This document shows positions 1-9,340 of a stretch of 64,000 nt of DNA, piece by piece. The position numbers and the translations under genes were made by a program. Source of the DNA: Prevotella sp. (GTDB lineage: Bacteria; Bacteroidota; Bacteroidia; Bacteroidales; Bacteroidaceae); assembly GCA_021636625.1 (NCBI GenBank), contig JAJWLX010000012.1, forward strand, positions 12,566 through 76,565. The letters are read 5' to 3'. Every line of letters begins with the position of its first letter. Position 1 is the stretch's first letter. The notes under the pieces are model-generated. The model was given only the letters and a program-made list of their open reading frames with translations, had not been told where the DNA came from and did not search any database.

Positions 1-831
1 CTGAACGACCTGACCTTCCTTGACATTTATTTGGCTCAGGTGCATATAGATACACTGGAGCTGAGTTCCATCCTCCTTGTCATATGCGATCTTAATCATA
101 TTACCGGTAGCCTTTCCATAGCAGGCAGAAATGACCTTGCCCTGATTTTCTGTCGCATACACTGGCAGATTCTTGCCTCCAGTTGCGATGTCTATGCCTC
201 CATGCAGATGATTTCCTCTATCTTCATGGAACATACCTGTTACTTTGAGATTTCTGAAATCAATGGGGAGGGATAGGGTGGTGGGCATTCTAGGAAGAGA
301 CTGTTCATCCTTCCTTGCATACCCGATATTAACACCTTGTTTCTGGGCTTGCAGAACTGCCAGCTGATCATATCGGTCAAGATGGTAACGTTGAATTTCA
401 TCAAGCAGGTCTTCCTTATAGGTAGGACTGCTCGCATATCCACCTTTCACAATGCCATTAATCCAGCCTCTATAGTCTTGGGAACTTTTTGAGGCACAAT
501 ATTTCTGATATCTGTCCAACAGAAGAACCTTGGAATGATCCTCCACACTGGCATTTACCCCGGAATACACTCTGAATGCTTCCGGATAACCATGATCATC
601 CACATGGTAGCTGACAGGCCCCTTCCATGGCCCACCCTGCTTCACTCCAAAGAAATTGGAACTTTCACGTGCAAGACGCGATGTACCAAAAGTACTCTCA
701 AATCCCATTTGAGCAAGGGTGATGGATGCCGGGATGCCATATTTGATTTGTTGTTCAATGGCCACCTGGGCATATTTTGCATAAAATGCATTTTTATCTA
801 TTGCCATATCATTTGGGTTGGTGATAGCCAT
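1..831 (-). CDS. Glucosaminidase plus M23 peptidase, cell-wall hydrolase of the conjugative element (C-terminus cut by window edge)
   Basis: The reverse strand translates from an ATG at 831 (MAITNPNDMAIDKN; a second ATG lies at 807) without a stop to base 1. The first 150 or so residues match the FlgJ-type glucosaminidase/lysozyme pattern (GIPASITLAQMGFES, then SNFFGVK). The distal part starts an M23 LytM-type fold with the zinc motif HGGIDIA and a following YMHLS. Such proteins open a local gap in peptidoglycan for the conjugation channel. It follows the ArdC-like gene by 22 bases and is the last gene of the operon in view. The domain calls come from motifs I recognise. The missing C-terminus lies outside the window, so the second zinc-ligand His cluster cannot be checked. 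Confidence 0.8.
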   Translation of the reverse strand, partial: MAITNPNDMAIDKNAFYAKYAQVAIEQQIKYGIPASITLAQMGFESTFGTSRLARESSNFFGVKQGGPWKGPVSYHVDDHGYPEAFRVYSGVNASVEDHSKVLLLDRYQKYCASKSSQDYRGWINGIVKGGYASSPTYKEDLLDEIQRYHLDRYDQLAVLQAQKQGVNIGYARKDEQSLPRMPTTLSLPIDFRNLKVTGMFHEDRGNHLHGGIDIATGGKNLPVYATENQGKVISACYGKATGNMIKIAYDKEDGTQLQCIYMHLSQINVKEGQVVQ

Positions 832-853
832 GGGTATTCCCCATGGCTAGTTA

Positions 854-3800
854 TTATCGATGAAATCCTCTATGTGAACTTGCTTCCTGATGGGAGCCCT
901 CCTTTTCTCCAGGCTCTTTTTCGGCCACATTTCTTCCCTCATTTTCAAGAACTTGCTGCTGATTATTTCCAGCAGTTTGTTGTATCTGAGGAGTAAATGT
1001 AACGGCAGCTACAGCCTTTTTATATTCAGCCATGTCATCAGCGAGCCAGAGATTGTACCACTGTTGCTTGGATATTGGCTTCTGCATTCTTTCTCCATCC
1101 ACTGTGGCAATGACTACCTTCACCTTCGGGTCATCCTTGTCGGCACAGATTCTAACCTTCTCAATGCGGCTCATATCAATACCTTCGGTATTTGGCACAA
1201 TGAGTTGCTGCTTGGATTCTGGATACCTGTAACCTATATCATAATATTTCTGGGCCAGAGCCTGATGCATTTCCTGCTTGTTGGCCTTGCCCATGACATT
1301 GAAATAGGCATTGAGATGTTCCTTCATCGGATAGATAGAGAATGATTTTTCATTCTCTGGCTTGATGAAGAAGGCATACTTTCCCTCAGAGTCCTGGATA
1401 GCCTGAAATTTCTCTATCTTGGTTGCCTGCTTTTCTGTAAGCTGGCTTGATACATCGATGGTTTGATGAATTTCTAGCGTAAACTGCTTGAGCTTGCTGA
1501 CAGTCACCTCCTTGTCCTTATAATAACTGTTTGGTTCCTTTAGTGCAAGACTACCACCTGCATTATAGAAGCTTACCTCTTTTACGTCTTCTTTCTTCAG
1601 AGCTATACCAATTCTCTTCTTACTCATACCTTGCACCTCGTTATTCACAAGCAAGGAGGCACCCGATGGCAGGATGACATCTGCAGTTTGCTGCTTTCTG
1701 TCAAGTACTACGACCATTTCCTTTGCCTCCATGGAAGGAAGTTTGTTAAGGTCTGCCGAGATGGAATAATCTTTACCTGTTAAGAGAACATCTTTTGTTG
1801 GCAACTGACCTCGGATAGCATCATAGTTCACTTCTCTTTTTTCTACAAGGTTGTCAATCGTCTCGATGGCATTGTTCACGTCACGCTCAATCATACCCAT
1901 TAAGTTCCCATTTTCTCTCAACTCTCGTTCCCAGTAGGGGATAAGTTGCTGGCTTTCCTTTGACAATGTAGCAGGGAGTCCCTGTCTTGCCATCAGCACA
2001 CCGGCGGAAAGTTCTCTAATGAGTAATTCATGCTTGGCATCATCCGCTGGTAAAAGGCTGTTTCGCCCAGAGCGGTCCAGACGCTTTGTATCACCAGTGG
2101 TTGCTACTACGGAACGGAATATGTCATTTGCCTTCATAATGGCATTTACTTGCTCATTTCCTTCCGTTTTGCTCATGCCACTTATGAAAAGCGTATTCTC
2201 CTTGCTATCGAATTTGGCATCTTGTAGTACATGAACTCGCTCATTCTTAATACCGGAAGCCTTACAAACAGCATCAGCTATCTGGTAGGCATGAGAGAGA
2301 ATCTTGGTGGCAGGTGCTACATCCTTACTGATTTTCGTCTCCAGTGGATTGTCACAGATAGCGACTCGGTTTCCAGCCCGGATTACTTTAGGGAGCACCG
2401 TATCAAGCGCATAGCTTGGGAACGATAAGTAGGACGTTTTCTTACCATCAATTTCCTTTTCCTTATCCTGGATACCAATTACGGGAGCAATAGTCTTAGC
2501 CTTATCTCCATAGATTTCATAGGAGCTGCCTTTCTTGATAAAGACTACAACCTCAGGATGCTTTTGTTCCTGATCCTTGATAAACTGTAGAGCAGACTGT
2601 GAACTAGATGCATTCTTAGCTGTCTCCACGAATTTCTCAATCTTTTGCCCATTGGCCTTGAGTAATGCCGAATATTGCTCAGAATCACTGGCAGAAAGAA
2701 TCGTTTGGTCTATGTTATAAACATGATGACGCTGGCGATGGGCATGGACTGCATAATTGGACTTTTCCATATCTGGGAGTGCATTATACTGCTCCTTTGA
2801 AATGGTGTCATTATGGTTCGTGACATGCTGGTATTCCCATTTGGTCCAGTTGAATGGTAGCGAGCTTTGACCTCTCTTGACTGACATGCCACTTTCCTTT
2901 GCCTGGTTATAGGTGGAATAAAGATTGGTCTTATAGCCTTGCTGATCACTATGCAGGTTCATCATGATGTTATTGAATGCTGTGATAGGCTTCTTGGAGG
3001 CCAAAAACTCAGCATTGCTCTTACCCGTTTCATTCATCCAGATGCCTTCATGTGATTTTGCCATCTCTAATGCTGCAAGAAGAAGGGCTGCATGTGAAGT
3101 TGCCTTGGTCTCACTTTTCTTCTCTTCCTTATCTTCATGGTCGCTCTCTACAGAAGCTTTGTCTTCCTTTTTGACTTCCTCATTGTCTTCCTGGTGCTTT
3201 TGCGTCTCCTGTTCCTGAGCCTTTTCTTCATGATATTTCACATGTTGCTCATCATCCACGATCGTCTTTGCTTCTTTCTCTGCTTCATGCATAGGAACAC
3301 CGGTGGCTTCGATTTGCTCAGCAACGCCTACAACATCTGTTTGGATGTTGCTGTCTTCATGTGGAGTTTCATTCTGTAGAGGAAGCTTATATTCATCTTT
3401 TTCTGCCAATACCTTATAAATTTGCGTCATATTTTCTGCCATGGACAGATTGACGTTATAAGCCTGGCTATAAACTTCCTTGAAAGCTCCTTCTTCCTTT
3501 TTGCCAACCTGAACAAGGTTGGTGGCAGGATCATATTGGAAATCAAGAATCTCACCATTAGGCATATGATATGCCGGATTAATCTGCTCAGAAAATTTCT
3601 TAGCAATGGAAGCATACTCATTTTGCTGTTGAGTATCAGCAACCGAGTCTTCTACCTCCTCATTTTCCTCCTGTATTTGATATTCAGGCATTTCCGAGAG
3701 TTGCTCTTCAACATTCTGCAAATTCTTATCTAAACCTGCCGAATGGTCGTACGGGAAACTGTAATGAACAGACAAGCCAATGTTGGTAAGGGTTCCCACG

Positions 3801-5725
3801 TTTAGCGAATCCTTCTCCTTATTATATTCAAAATAGAGAACGTCTCCGTTAGGCATGGAAAAGGCAGGAATACTGGCCTTTATCGTATCCAACTCCTTTT
3901 GTACCATGTCCTGGGCTATGGCCTTCACATCCTGACTGGCATCATTCTCCAAACCATATTGCTCTATAGACAGTTTAATATCTTCCTCACTAACCCTGCG
4001 TAGGAGTTCATAGGTTCCACCCAATGAATTGTTATAAACCAGGGCATAATGGTCGTTTTCAACAAGCAGGTCATCACCACTTTGACTGGTGGCATTTTTT
4101 CTGGTGTTATGCTGTGAGAGACTATCACCTTGATCATATTGCTGGGTCAAAGTGAGGAGTTCATCCCATTTTTCCTTATTGGAGAGATCATCAAACTCTT
4201 GTGTATTATCCACGCTCTGCAGGTACAGATAAGAGAAATAATACTCATTCTTTGGCTTTGTCACACTATCCTGGCTTGTCTTGCCTTCTTCGTTAGAATC
4301 CTTCATGTTATTATCTGTATTTTGTGAACTATCCACTGTTTCTTGCGCTTTTATATTGGGCAGAAGGGAAGCACCTAAAGAGAGAAGTTTCTCGTCACTG
4401 ACCTCTTCAATCCAACTGCCTAGTACCTCATTGTCCTGGAAATACGCTCTGAGTTCAGGAAGACTTTCCAATGCAAGGACTGTATGCTCGCTATCTTTAT
4501 CAGACGTAATCTGGGTCATGAGGGATGAAAAGTAAGCTTCTGGAGAGGAGAGTGGCTTCGTGATGGAATCAGATACATTTTCCTCCTTCATCACGTTCTG
4601 CTGCTTGATCTTCTCCAGCTGTTCCTCATTCTTGATTTGCTCTTCAATGCCATCGAGGTTGCCCTCCATGAGCGACTTTTCACCCAATGCTACTTTTTGC
4701 TTGTCAATCTCTTCCAAAATCATGCGCGATGCCTTATTCACGTCCGACATAAGCGTTGTAATGAACTTTGGCTTTTCACGCAGCGTCTGAATCCAGCTGT
4801 CTATATAGGCGGCATTGTTATCAGAAATTCTGCTAGAGAAGCCTAGTGCATTGCCTATCACAAATGCAGTGGTCTCTGCAACAAGTTCCTCCTTGGCGTA
4901 TTCCTCAGAACCAAACTTGCTTTTTGGCAGACGGTCAAGTCGCGAGGGATGACCGGTAGAGTGGGCCATTTCATGCAGGGCAGACGAATAGTATTCCTGA
5001 CCATCCTTGAAGATCTCATCCTCTCCCTCATGAATCTTGAACTGTGCTTTCATCGGTACCTTAATGAAGTCTCGGGTCTTATTATAGCTTGCACCAGGCA
5101 CTTCCTCATTAACATGAATAGGGCACACCCACTCCTGCTTCTCAAACATTCTGTCAAGTGGTTCATTCTTATACATCCCCACATCGTCGCTCAATGTGGT
5201 TGGCTTGAAACGGGAAATAATGGCATCATACTTTTTCTTATTCACTTCTTCCAAAGTGGTTTGGTCAAGATTCCACTCGTTATAGACCATCAGATAGGGA
5301 CGAACCTTACATTTAGCCTGGTCCTCCTTATCCATGGCAAGGTATTTGTCTTCACTGATGCGCTTTCCGTTTTCGTCTTTCACACTCAGTCCCCACTTAA
5401 ACACCGGCACAGAAGCCTCTCCTTTTTTAATCAAGGCTCCATTGTCTCGTGCTTGCTTGGAGGTCATGTAAACAGGAACATGGTAACCCTTTATCATGGT
5501 ATGCATCTGCTGAAGGAATGCATTTCCTCCTACATAAGGTCTTCCATTGATGTTCTGAGGAAGTCCTACCAAGCTATCACCAGAAGTCCATCCTTGTTCC
5601 CAGTTCTTGGTTTTACAGGCTTCCAAACGCTCAATCATCATATTGGCAAATTTGTCCAATGCTCTGTCAATACGAGTAGGTCCGTCCTCTTGTGAGGCAG
5701 CCTTATTCAATTCTTCGAAATCCAT
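854..5725 (-). CDS. Giant ArdC-like antirestriction / zincin metallopeptidase polyprotein with duplicated architecture
   Basis: The product has 1623 residues. Residues 1-140 resemble the ArdC N-terminal ssDNA-binding domain. At about 250-258 the zincin motif HEMAHSTGH appears, followed by EELVAETTAF, which supplies the third ligand. The middle holds a repeated module (IPAFSMPNGDVLYFEY and NPAYHMPNGEILDFQY) and an acidic Lys/Glu linker. From about 880 a second ArdC-like N domain begins, followed by a zincin-like copy in which the HExxH is gone (FRSVVATTGDTKRLDR aligns with the HEMAHSTGHPSRLDR stretch). ArdC-type proteins are thought to protect incoming single-stranded DNA during conjugation. 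No signal peptide is seen, so it is probably cytoplasmic or transferred. The exact role is inferred from family and context. Confidence 0.8.
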   Translation of the reverse strand: MDFEELNKAASQEDGPTRIDRALDKFANMMIERLEACKTKNWEQGWTSGDSLVGLPQNINGRPYVGGNAFLQQMHTMIKGYHVPVYMTSKQARDNGALIKKGEASVPVFKWGLSVKDENGKRISEDKYLAMDKEDQAKCKVRPYLMVYNEWNLDQTTLEEVNKKKYDAIISRFKPTTLSDDVGMYKNEPLDRMFEKQEWVCPIHVNEEVPGASYNKTRDFIKVPMKAQFKIHEGEDEIFKDGQEYYSSALHEMAHSTGHPSRLDRLPKSKFGSEEYAKEELVAETTAFVIGNALGFSSRISDNNAAYIDSWIQTLREKPKFITTLMSDVNKASRMILEEIDKQKVALGEKSLMEGNLDGIEEQIKNEEQLEKIKQQNVMKEENVSDSITKPLSSPEAYFSSLMTQITSDKDSEHTVLALESLPELRAYFQDNEVLGSWIEEVSDEKLLSLGASLLPNIKAQETVDSSQNTDNNMKDSNEEGKTSQDSVTKPKNEYYFSYLYLQSVDNTQEFDDLSNKEKWDELLTLTQQYDQGDSLSQHNTRKNATSQSGDDLLVENDHYALVYNNSLGGTYELLRRVSEEDIKLSIEQYGLENDASQDVKAIAQDMVQKELDTIKASIPAFSMPNGDVLYFEYNKEKDSLNVGTLTNIGLSVHYSFPYDHSAGLDKNLQNVEEQLSEMPEYQIQEENEEVEDSVADTQQQNEYASIAKKFSEQINPAYHMPNGEILDFQYDPATNLVQVGKKEEGAFKEVYSQAYNVNLSMAENMTQIYKVLAEKDEYKLPLQNETPHEDSNIQTDVVGVAEQIEATGVPMHEAEKEAKTIVDDEQHVKYHEEKAQEQETQKHQEDNEEVKKEDKASVESDHEDKEEKKSETKATSHAALLLAALEMAKSHEGIWMNETGKSNAEFLASKKPITAFNNIMMNLHSDQQGYKTNLYSTYNQAKESGMSVKRGQSSLPFNWTKWEYQHVTNHNDTISKEQYNALPDMEKSNYAVHAHRQRHHVYNIDQTILSASDSEQYSALLKANGQKIEKFVETAKNASSSQSALQFIKDQEQKHPEVVVFIKKGSSYEIYGDKAKTIAPVIGIQDKEKEIDGKKTSYLSFPSYALDTVLPKVIRAGNRVAICDNPLETKISKDVAPATKILSHAYQIADAVCKASGIKNERVHVLQDAKFDSKENTLFISGMSKTEGNEQVNAIMKANDIFRSVVATTGDTKRLDRSGRNSLLPADDAKHELLIRELSAGVLMARQGLPATLSKESQQLIPYWERELRENGNLMGMIERDVNNAIETIDNLVEKREVNYDAIRGQLPTKDVLLTGKDYSISADLNKLPSMEAKEMVVVLDRKQQTADVILPSGASLLVNNEVQGMSKKRIGIALKKEDVKEVSFYNAGGSLALKEPNSYYKDKEVTVSKLKQFTLEIHQTIDVSSQLTEKQATKIEKFQAIQDSEGKYAFFIKPENEKSFSIYPMKEHLNAYFNVMGKANKQEMHQALAQKYYDIGYRYPESKQQLIVPNTEGIDMSRIEKVRICADKDDPKVKVVIATVDGERMQKPISKQQWYNLWLADDMAEYKKAVAAVTFTPQIQQTAGNNQQQVLENEGRNVAEKEPGEKEGSHQEASSHRGFHR

Positions 5726-6092
5726 AAATGATATATATGATCGTTATTAATCTATGTAATGTTCAGCTGTCCCATAACGCTGAATCTGATGGCAAAATAA
5801 AAGAAAAGTTTTGGATTGAACACCCTAAACTAAATTGATTTTTATTTTTAACTAAAATCCTCTTCTATTCAAAGTTTTTGCCTTGAAATGTGTTAAATTT
5901 TGCACCTCTATCTGACATGACTTTTTCTGATATTATGTTCATATTCCTTATATTACACCATTAAGACTTTGTGAAATTGGGGCTCTATCAGGCGATAATT
6001 TCCATCAAGAAATACCATCAATTACCTTCTTAGAAGTGTTGGCAAGATTCATGCATAGTTTCCTTTTCCTTGTCTTTTCATCTTCTTTCAGT
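5726..6092. other. 367-bp AT-rich intergenic region upstream of the ArdC-like gene
   Basis: No gene is seen here. A weak minus-strand -7-like sequence (TATTTTGC, about 5793-5801) lies roughly 70 bases before the ArdC-like start and could be its own promoter. The stretch around 5825-5870, with TTTTTAACTAAAAT, resembles the sequence around 25335-25370 upstream of the tra operon, so the two may share a regulatory site. Confidence 0.4.
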
Positions 6093-8168
6093 CTATTTGA
6101 TGCCTAAGGAATGCTGCTGTTGAAGTTCCTGATGAATACCTCTTTCATATTCTCGTTCTGCGAAGGCATTATTCTCATCGTATTTCTTCAAAACGGCATT
6201 GGCCAATGTGGATAAGGGGAGGTTTCCTCTCTCGTAAGCATCGATTGCATGATCAGAGATTTCTATGACACATGGCTTTCCGTCAATGTCTGCAATCATA
6301 CTTGTTCCGCTGATGGCCGGATTTGAGATTCTCGGATTCAGCTTTTCTTCCTCATATTGCCTGTAAGAAACCCGCTGTGGTGAAGCCGGTTTGGCCAGTC
6401 CCAATGCTGCATGACCAGCATTGTTGAGCAAATTGGCACCTCCAAAACCAAGCAGAAGGAGTTTGAGAAGGGGACTTTTGACAAACATGCCACCAAAGAT
6501 GGCAGCAAGTGGCAGCAAATTGTCATTCACCTGTAAGTTAGGATTTTTGCCCGTGAACATGCCTATCATCATGTCTGGCAGCATGGCCAAAACGTAGCCC
6601 ATGTTCTTGGTGACATCACTGAAACCGGAAAGTCCCATCTTATCCAAGGCATCAGCCCAACCGGCATTTAAATCTTGAAAAGAGGCCTTATTACTTGTCA
6701 TCTCATACCTAGAGGAATCTTGTCTTTGAGTTTCTTCCTCAGGACTATAAGAATGGTAAGCTGATGAAGGGGAAGAATCTGTGGATGATGGATCTGCTTG
6801 ATTGATAAAGCTATTGAGCTTATCCATATTAGAATCCCAGGTATCTTTCTTGGGAGCTTTCGCCTGACCAGACGCCTGTTTCTTTTCACAAGCTACAGCA
6901 GCCGTAGCATAATCCATGGCTCTTTGACTAACCTCTTTAAGGGTCATGCGTTTACCACCAATACTCATCCATGTTTTTTTCTCCCTCGACATCTCCATGG
7001 CAATGGCATAAAACCCGGAGGCACATTGTTCACAGCGTTTCTTCCCCAGTTTAATCATCCATTCCGGCGGATGGTTATTGGCACGAAATGGAACGGTTTG
7101 CTTCGAAAAGTTTTCCCTTATCTGAGCCAGCAATTTACCTGTCTGATTTTTGTTTGCGGCATAGAAGGAGTCCATTTCCTTCTTGCTTCGTGTTGTGAAT
7201 GAAGGCCTATATGTTTTTATCTTTCGCTCCAACTGCCCATTCAACTGATAAATCAACTCTGAATTTCCCCTTTTGATGGAATCACTGGCTGTTTGAATCT
7301 TCCTGATGGCATCCTCATCTTTAAGTGCGAACTTACTGTCTTCCTTGGCATATTTCTCATTTTCCCAGTTTCTGGCATGGTTCAGTGCGAAGCCTGTTCT
7401 CAGACCGCCATCAATGGCTACACCACTCCAGGCAGAATTCAGGAAAGCAGCGGCTTTTGGCGCCACTTTGATTCCAGCCTTAGTTGCACCTTTTACTATG
7501 AGGGAACTACCGGAGCCGTAACCTCCTGTCACCGCAGCATCAATGACCATGGAACCTCCCATGGCTGCACCCTGTTCCCAGATATTGGGATTATACAGGT
7601 CATCTGCTTTTTGAGCGATGAGAGAATCATGCTCACCTTCTTTGGGACCGATTTTTGGAAGCAGTCCCAATAAACTGTCATCAAATGCCTTTCTTGCAAT
7701 GTAGGTAGCACTGTTCTTGGGAACTTTCTCTCTGGCCAGCTGCTCAATGATAAGTCCCTGAAATCGATTTGCCACATAGTTTTCTGCAAAGGCTGCGAGT
7801 TTCTCTGAAGATTTACCCCCATTTTGTCTGATGTGTTCCTTATAGAAGGAATCAAGAAATGTCTGATAATCCTTGGCAAATTTGGTATCTTTTCCCCATC
7901 TGTGCTTACATTGCCTGATCATGTCATCTGATGATTTCTTGTACCATTTTCCGCACACTTTCAGCTGATTGTCAGCATTTTGAAGCTGTACATCCACTGG
8001 CACGAATGGAGACTCATTTTTCTCCAAACGATTGATAAATTCCTCGGTTTGCTTTTCTCGGAGATTTTTTACCTCCTTTACCAGCGTTGGTGCCATATAT
8101 TTGCTGAAATATTGGCGGATACAGTAGTCAACTTGCGCCAAATTCTGATAATTGTTCTCTTTAGCCAT
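6093..8168 (-). CDS. Conjugative-element protein of unknown function with a C-terminal membrane region
   Basis: I do not recognise a named family. The 691-residue protein has a charged helical N-terminal half. A Gly/Ala-rich stretch near 200-250 (GGSMVIDAAVTGGYGSGSS) may insert in membranes. A Ser/Asp-rich linker follows at about 465-500, then a hydrophobic region near 555-610 (PLLKLLLLGFGGANLLNNAG), and a soluble C-terminus containing IADIDGKPCVIEISD. No signal peptide is visible. A Cys pair (KKRCEQCASG) sits near residue 395. It is collinear with the tra genes and only 13 bases from the next gene, so it is presumably co-transcribed and linked to transfer or to handling of the transferred strand. 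Confidence 0.6.
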   Translation of the reverse strand: MAKENNYQNLAQVDYCIRQYFSKYMAPTLVKEVKNLREKQTEEFINRLEKNESPFVPVDVQLQNADNQLKVCGKWYKKSSDDMIRQCKHRWGKDTKFAKDYQTFLDSFYKEHIRQNGGKSSEKLAAFAENYVANRFQGLIIEQLAREKVPKNSATYIARKAFDDSLLGLLPKIGPKEGEHDSLIAQKADDLYNPNIWEQGAAMGGSMVIDAAVTGGYGSGSSLIVKGATKAGIKVAPKAAAFLNSAWSGVAIDGGLRTGFALNHARNWENEKYAKEDSKFALKDEDAIRKIQTASDSIKRGNSELIYQLNGQLERKIKTYRPSFTTRSKKEMDSFYAANKNQTGKLLAQIRENFSKQTVPFRANNHPPEWMIKLGKKRCEQCASGFYAIAMEMSREKKTWMSIGGKRMTLKEVSQRAMDYATAAVACEKKQASGQAKAPKKDTWDSNMDKLNSFINQADPSSTDSSPSSAYHSYSPEEETQRQDSSRYEMTSNKASFQDLNAGWADALDKMGLSGFSDVTKNMGYVLAMLPDMMIGMFTGKNPNLQVNDNLLPLAAIFGGMFVKSPLLKLLLLGFGGANLLNNAGHAALGLAKPASPQRVSYRQYEEEKLNPRISNPAISGTSMIADIDGKPCVIEISDHAIDAYERGNLPLSTLANAVLKKYDENNAFAEREYERGIHQELQQQHSLGIK

Positions 8169-8181
8169 TATAAAAATGATA

Positions 8182-9314
8182 TTAAAAGCCCAGTAGCTGC
8201 TGTCGTGCCTGCTCTATGGCCTTATGATAAACTGTCATTTGCTTGGGATAGAACCTTGTTAGCCAATCATCATGAGAGATCTCATCATTGATGAACTTGA
8301 TGGCTTGCTGACGAGTTACCTCAATGGCGTTTTCTCCCCTGTCTCTTCCATTGAACCAAGCCTTGGTCCAGGATCTTCTTCCTGAGGCATCGAAATAAAC
8401 ATAGGCTTCATGTTTGACATCATAACTCTCAACGTGTATGCTCAAATCTGACAGAGGGTCCACCACTAGGCCGTCTTGGGCAACCTGATGAGAAAGTTTT
8501 TTTTTTGAGTCTCGTTCCAGGAAGCAGGACACGCATCATGGCGAAGCCAGGCATAGCTCAGGAAATCTTCAATGAGAAGATTCTGGATTTTCTCAGCCAC
8601 TGGCAGGCTTCTACCGGTGAGACCTAGAGGATTAGCCATATCAGGAAGCTTTTCGAAGAAATAATTGCGTTCTGCAGCCTCGGATATGACATGTTTGAGG
8701 GTGGTCTGCATTCTGTCTGAGGGAGTATAGCTGCCCAATCTCAGTTCATTCATGTAGGCTGGGAGCCAACGCATCATCATCATCAGAATTTCATCCTGCT
8801 CCTTATCATAGTGAGTCTTGGGCTTTCTGCTACCCAATTGCTCTGTAGTGGGCGCATTGTTGATACCCATTGCTGCCAGCTGCTGGATATTAGCCCAAAT
8901 CATGGCCAGGAATTCCATGGGATCGATGGTGACACCATCAAATCTTACTTCCAAATGAAGAAATTGACCACTCTTGCCGATTTCCTGTCCGGCCCTGATA
9001 CTGGTTCCGTAAGGACAATACGCCTCGGTGATATGGCCGTACTTCACCTCGTATTTGCCATATTTGGCTATGATGTAATCTTCATGAATACTGTCATGAC
9101 CTGCACCGATGACTGTACCGGTGGCAATTGAGTATAGAGGTTTTCCACTGGTTAGAAGATCCACACCATGGTGCTCAAATTTCTGCCCACCAGTTGGATG
9201 TTGCTGCAACCCAAATCCCAACGTGGTCTGCAGTTCCTCATCATCCCTGAGGGGAAATGGCATCATGAAGCCACTTCCCGACTCAAGGAGCATATCTTTA
9301 TAGTTCTTTTTCAT
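8182..9314 (-). CDS. M23/LytM-like peptidoglycan protein split by a one-base frameshift at a ten-A run
   Basis: Frame 1 starts at 9314 and shows an M23-type fold: FEHHGVDL for the HxxxD zinc site, YGHI, and FLHLEVRF where HLHFEVR is usual, so the first His of the HxH pair is Phe. It stops at 8466, only 11 codons after the A run. The next frame continues without interruption from the run to 8182 for about 103 more residues (SHQVAQDGLVVDPLSD onward). Reading through with one extra A, or a -1 slip, gives one protein of about 380 residues. The run reads CAA AAA AAA AAC in frame 1, so it ends in A AAA AAC, a classic -1 slippery heptamer. Programmed slippage, a real mutation or an assembly indel are all possible. 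Loss of one HxH His suggests structural rather than enzymatic function. Confidence 0.65.
8498..8507 (-). other. Ten-A homopolymer, candidate -1 frameshift site
   Basis: On the minus strand the coding sequence is ACT CAA AAA AAA AAC TTT. The last part is A AAA AAC in zero frame. A -1 shift here joins the N-terminal M23-like frame to the downstream frame that ends at 8182. Confidence 0.6.
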
Positions 9315-9340
9315 TCAATTTTACAATTATTGTTTGTGGA

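Noticed and set aside
535..1345. Plus-strand frames opposite the ArdC-like and wall-hydrolase genes
   Set aside because: They are opposite-strand shadows with no promoter or family match; the minus-strand genes explain the region.
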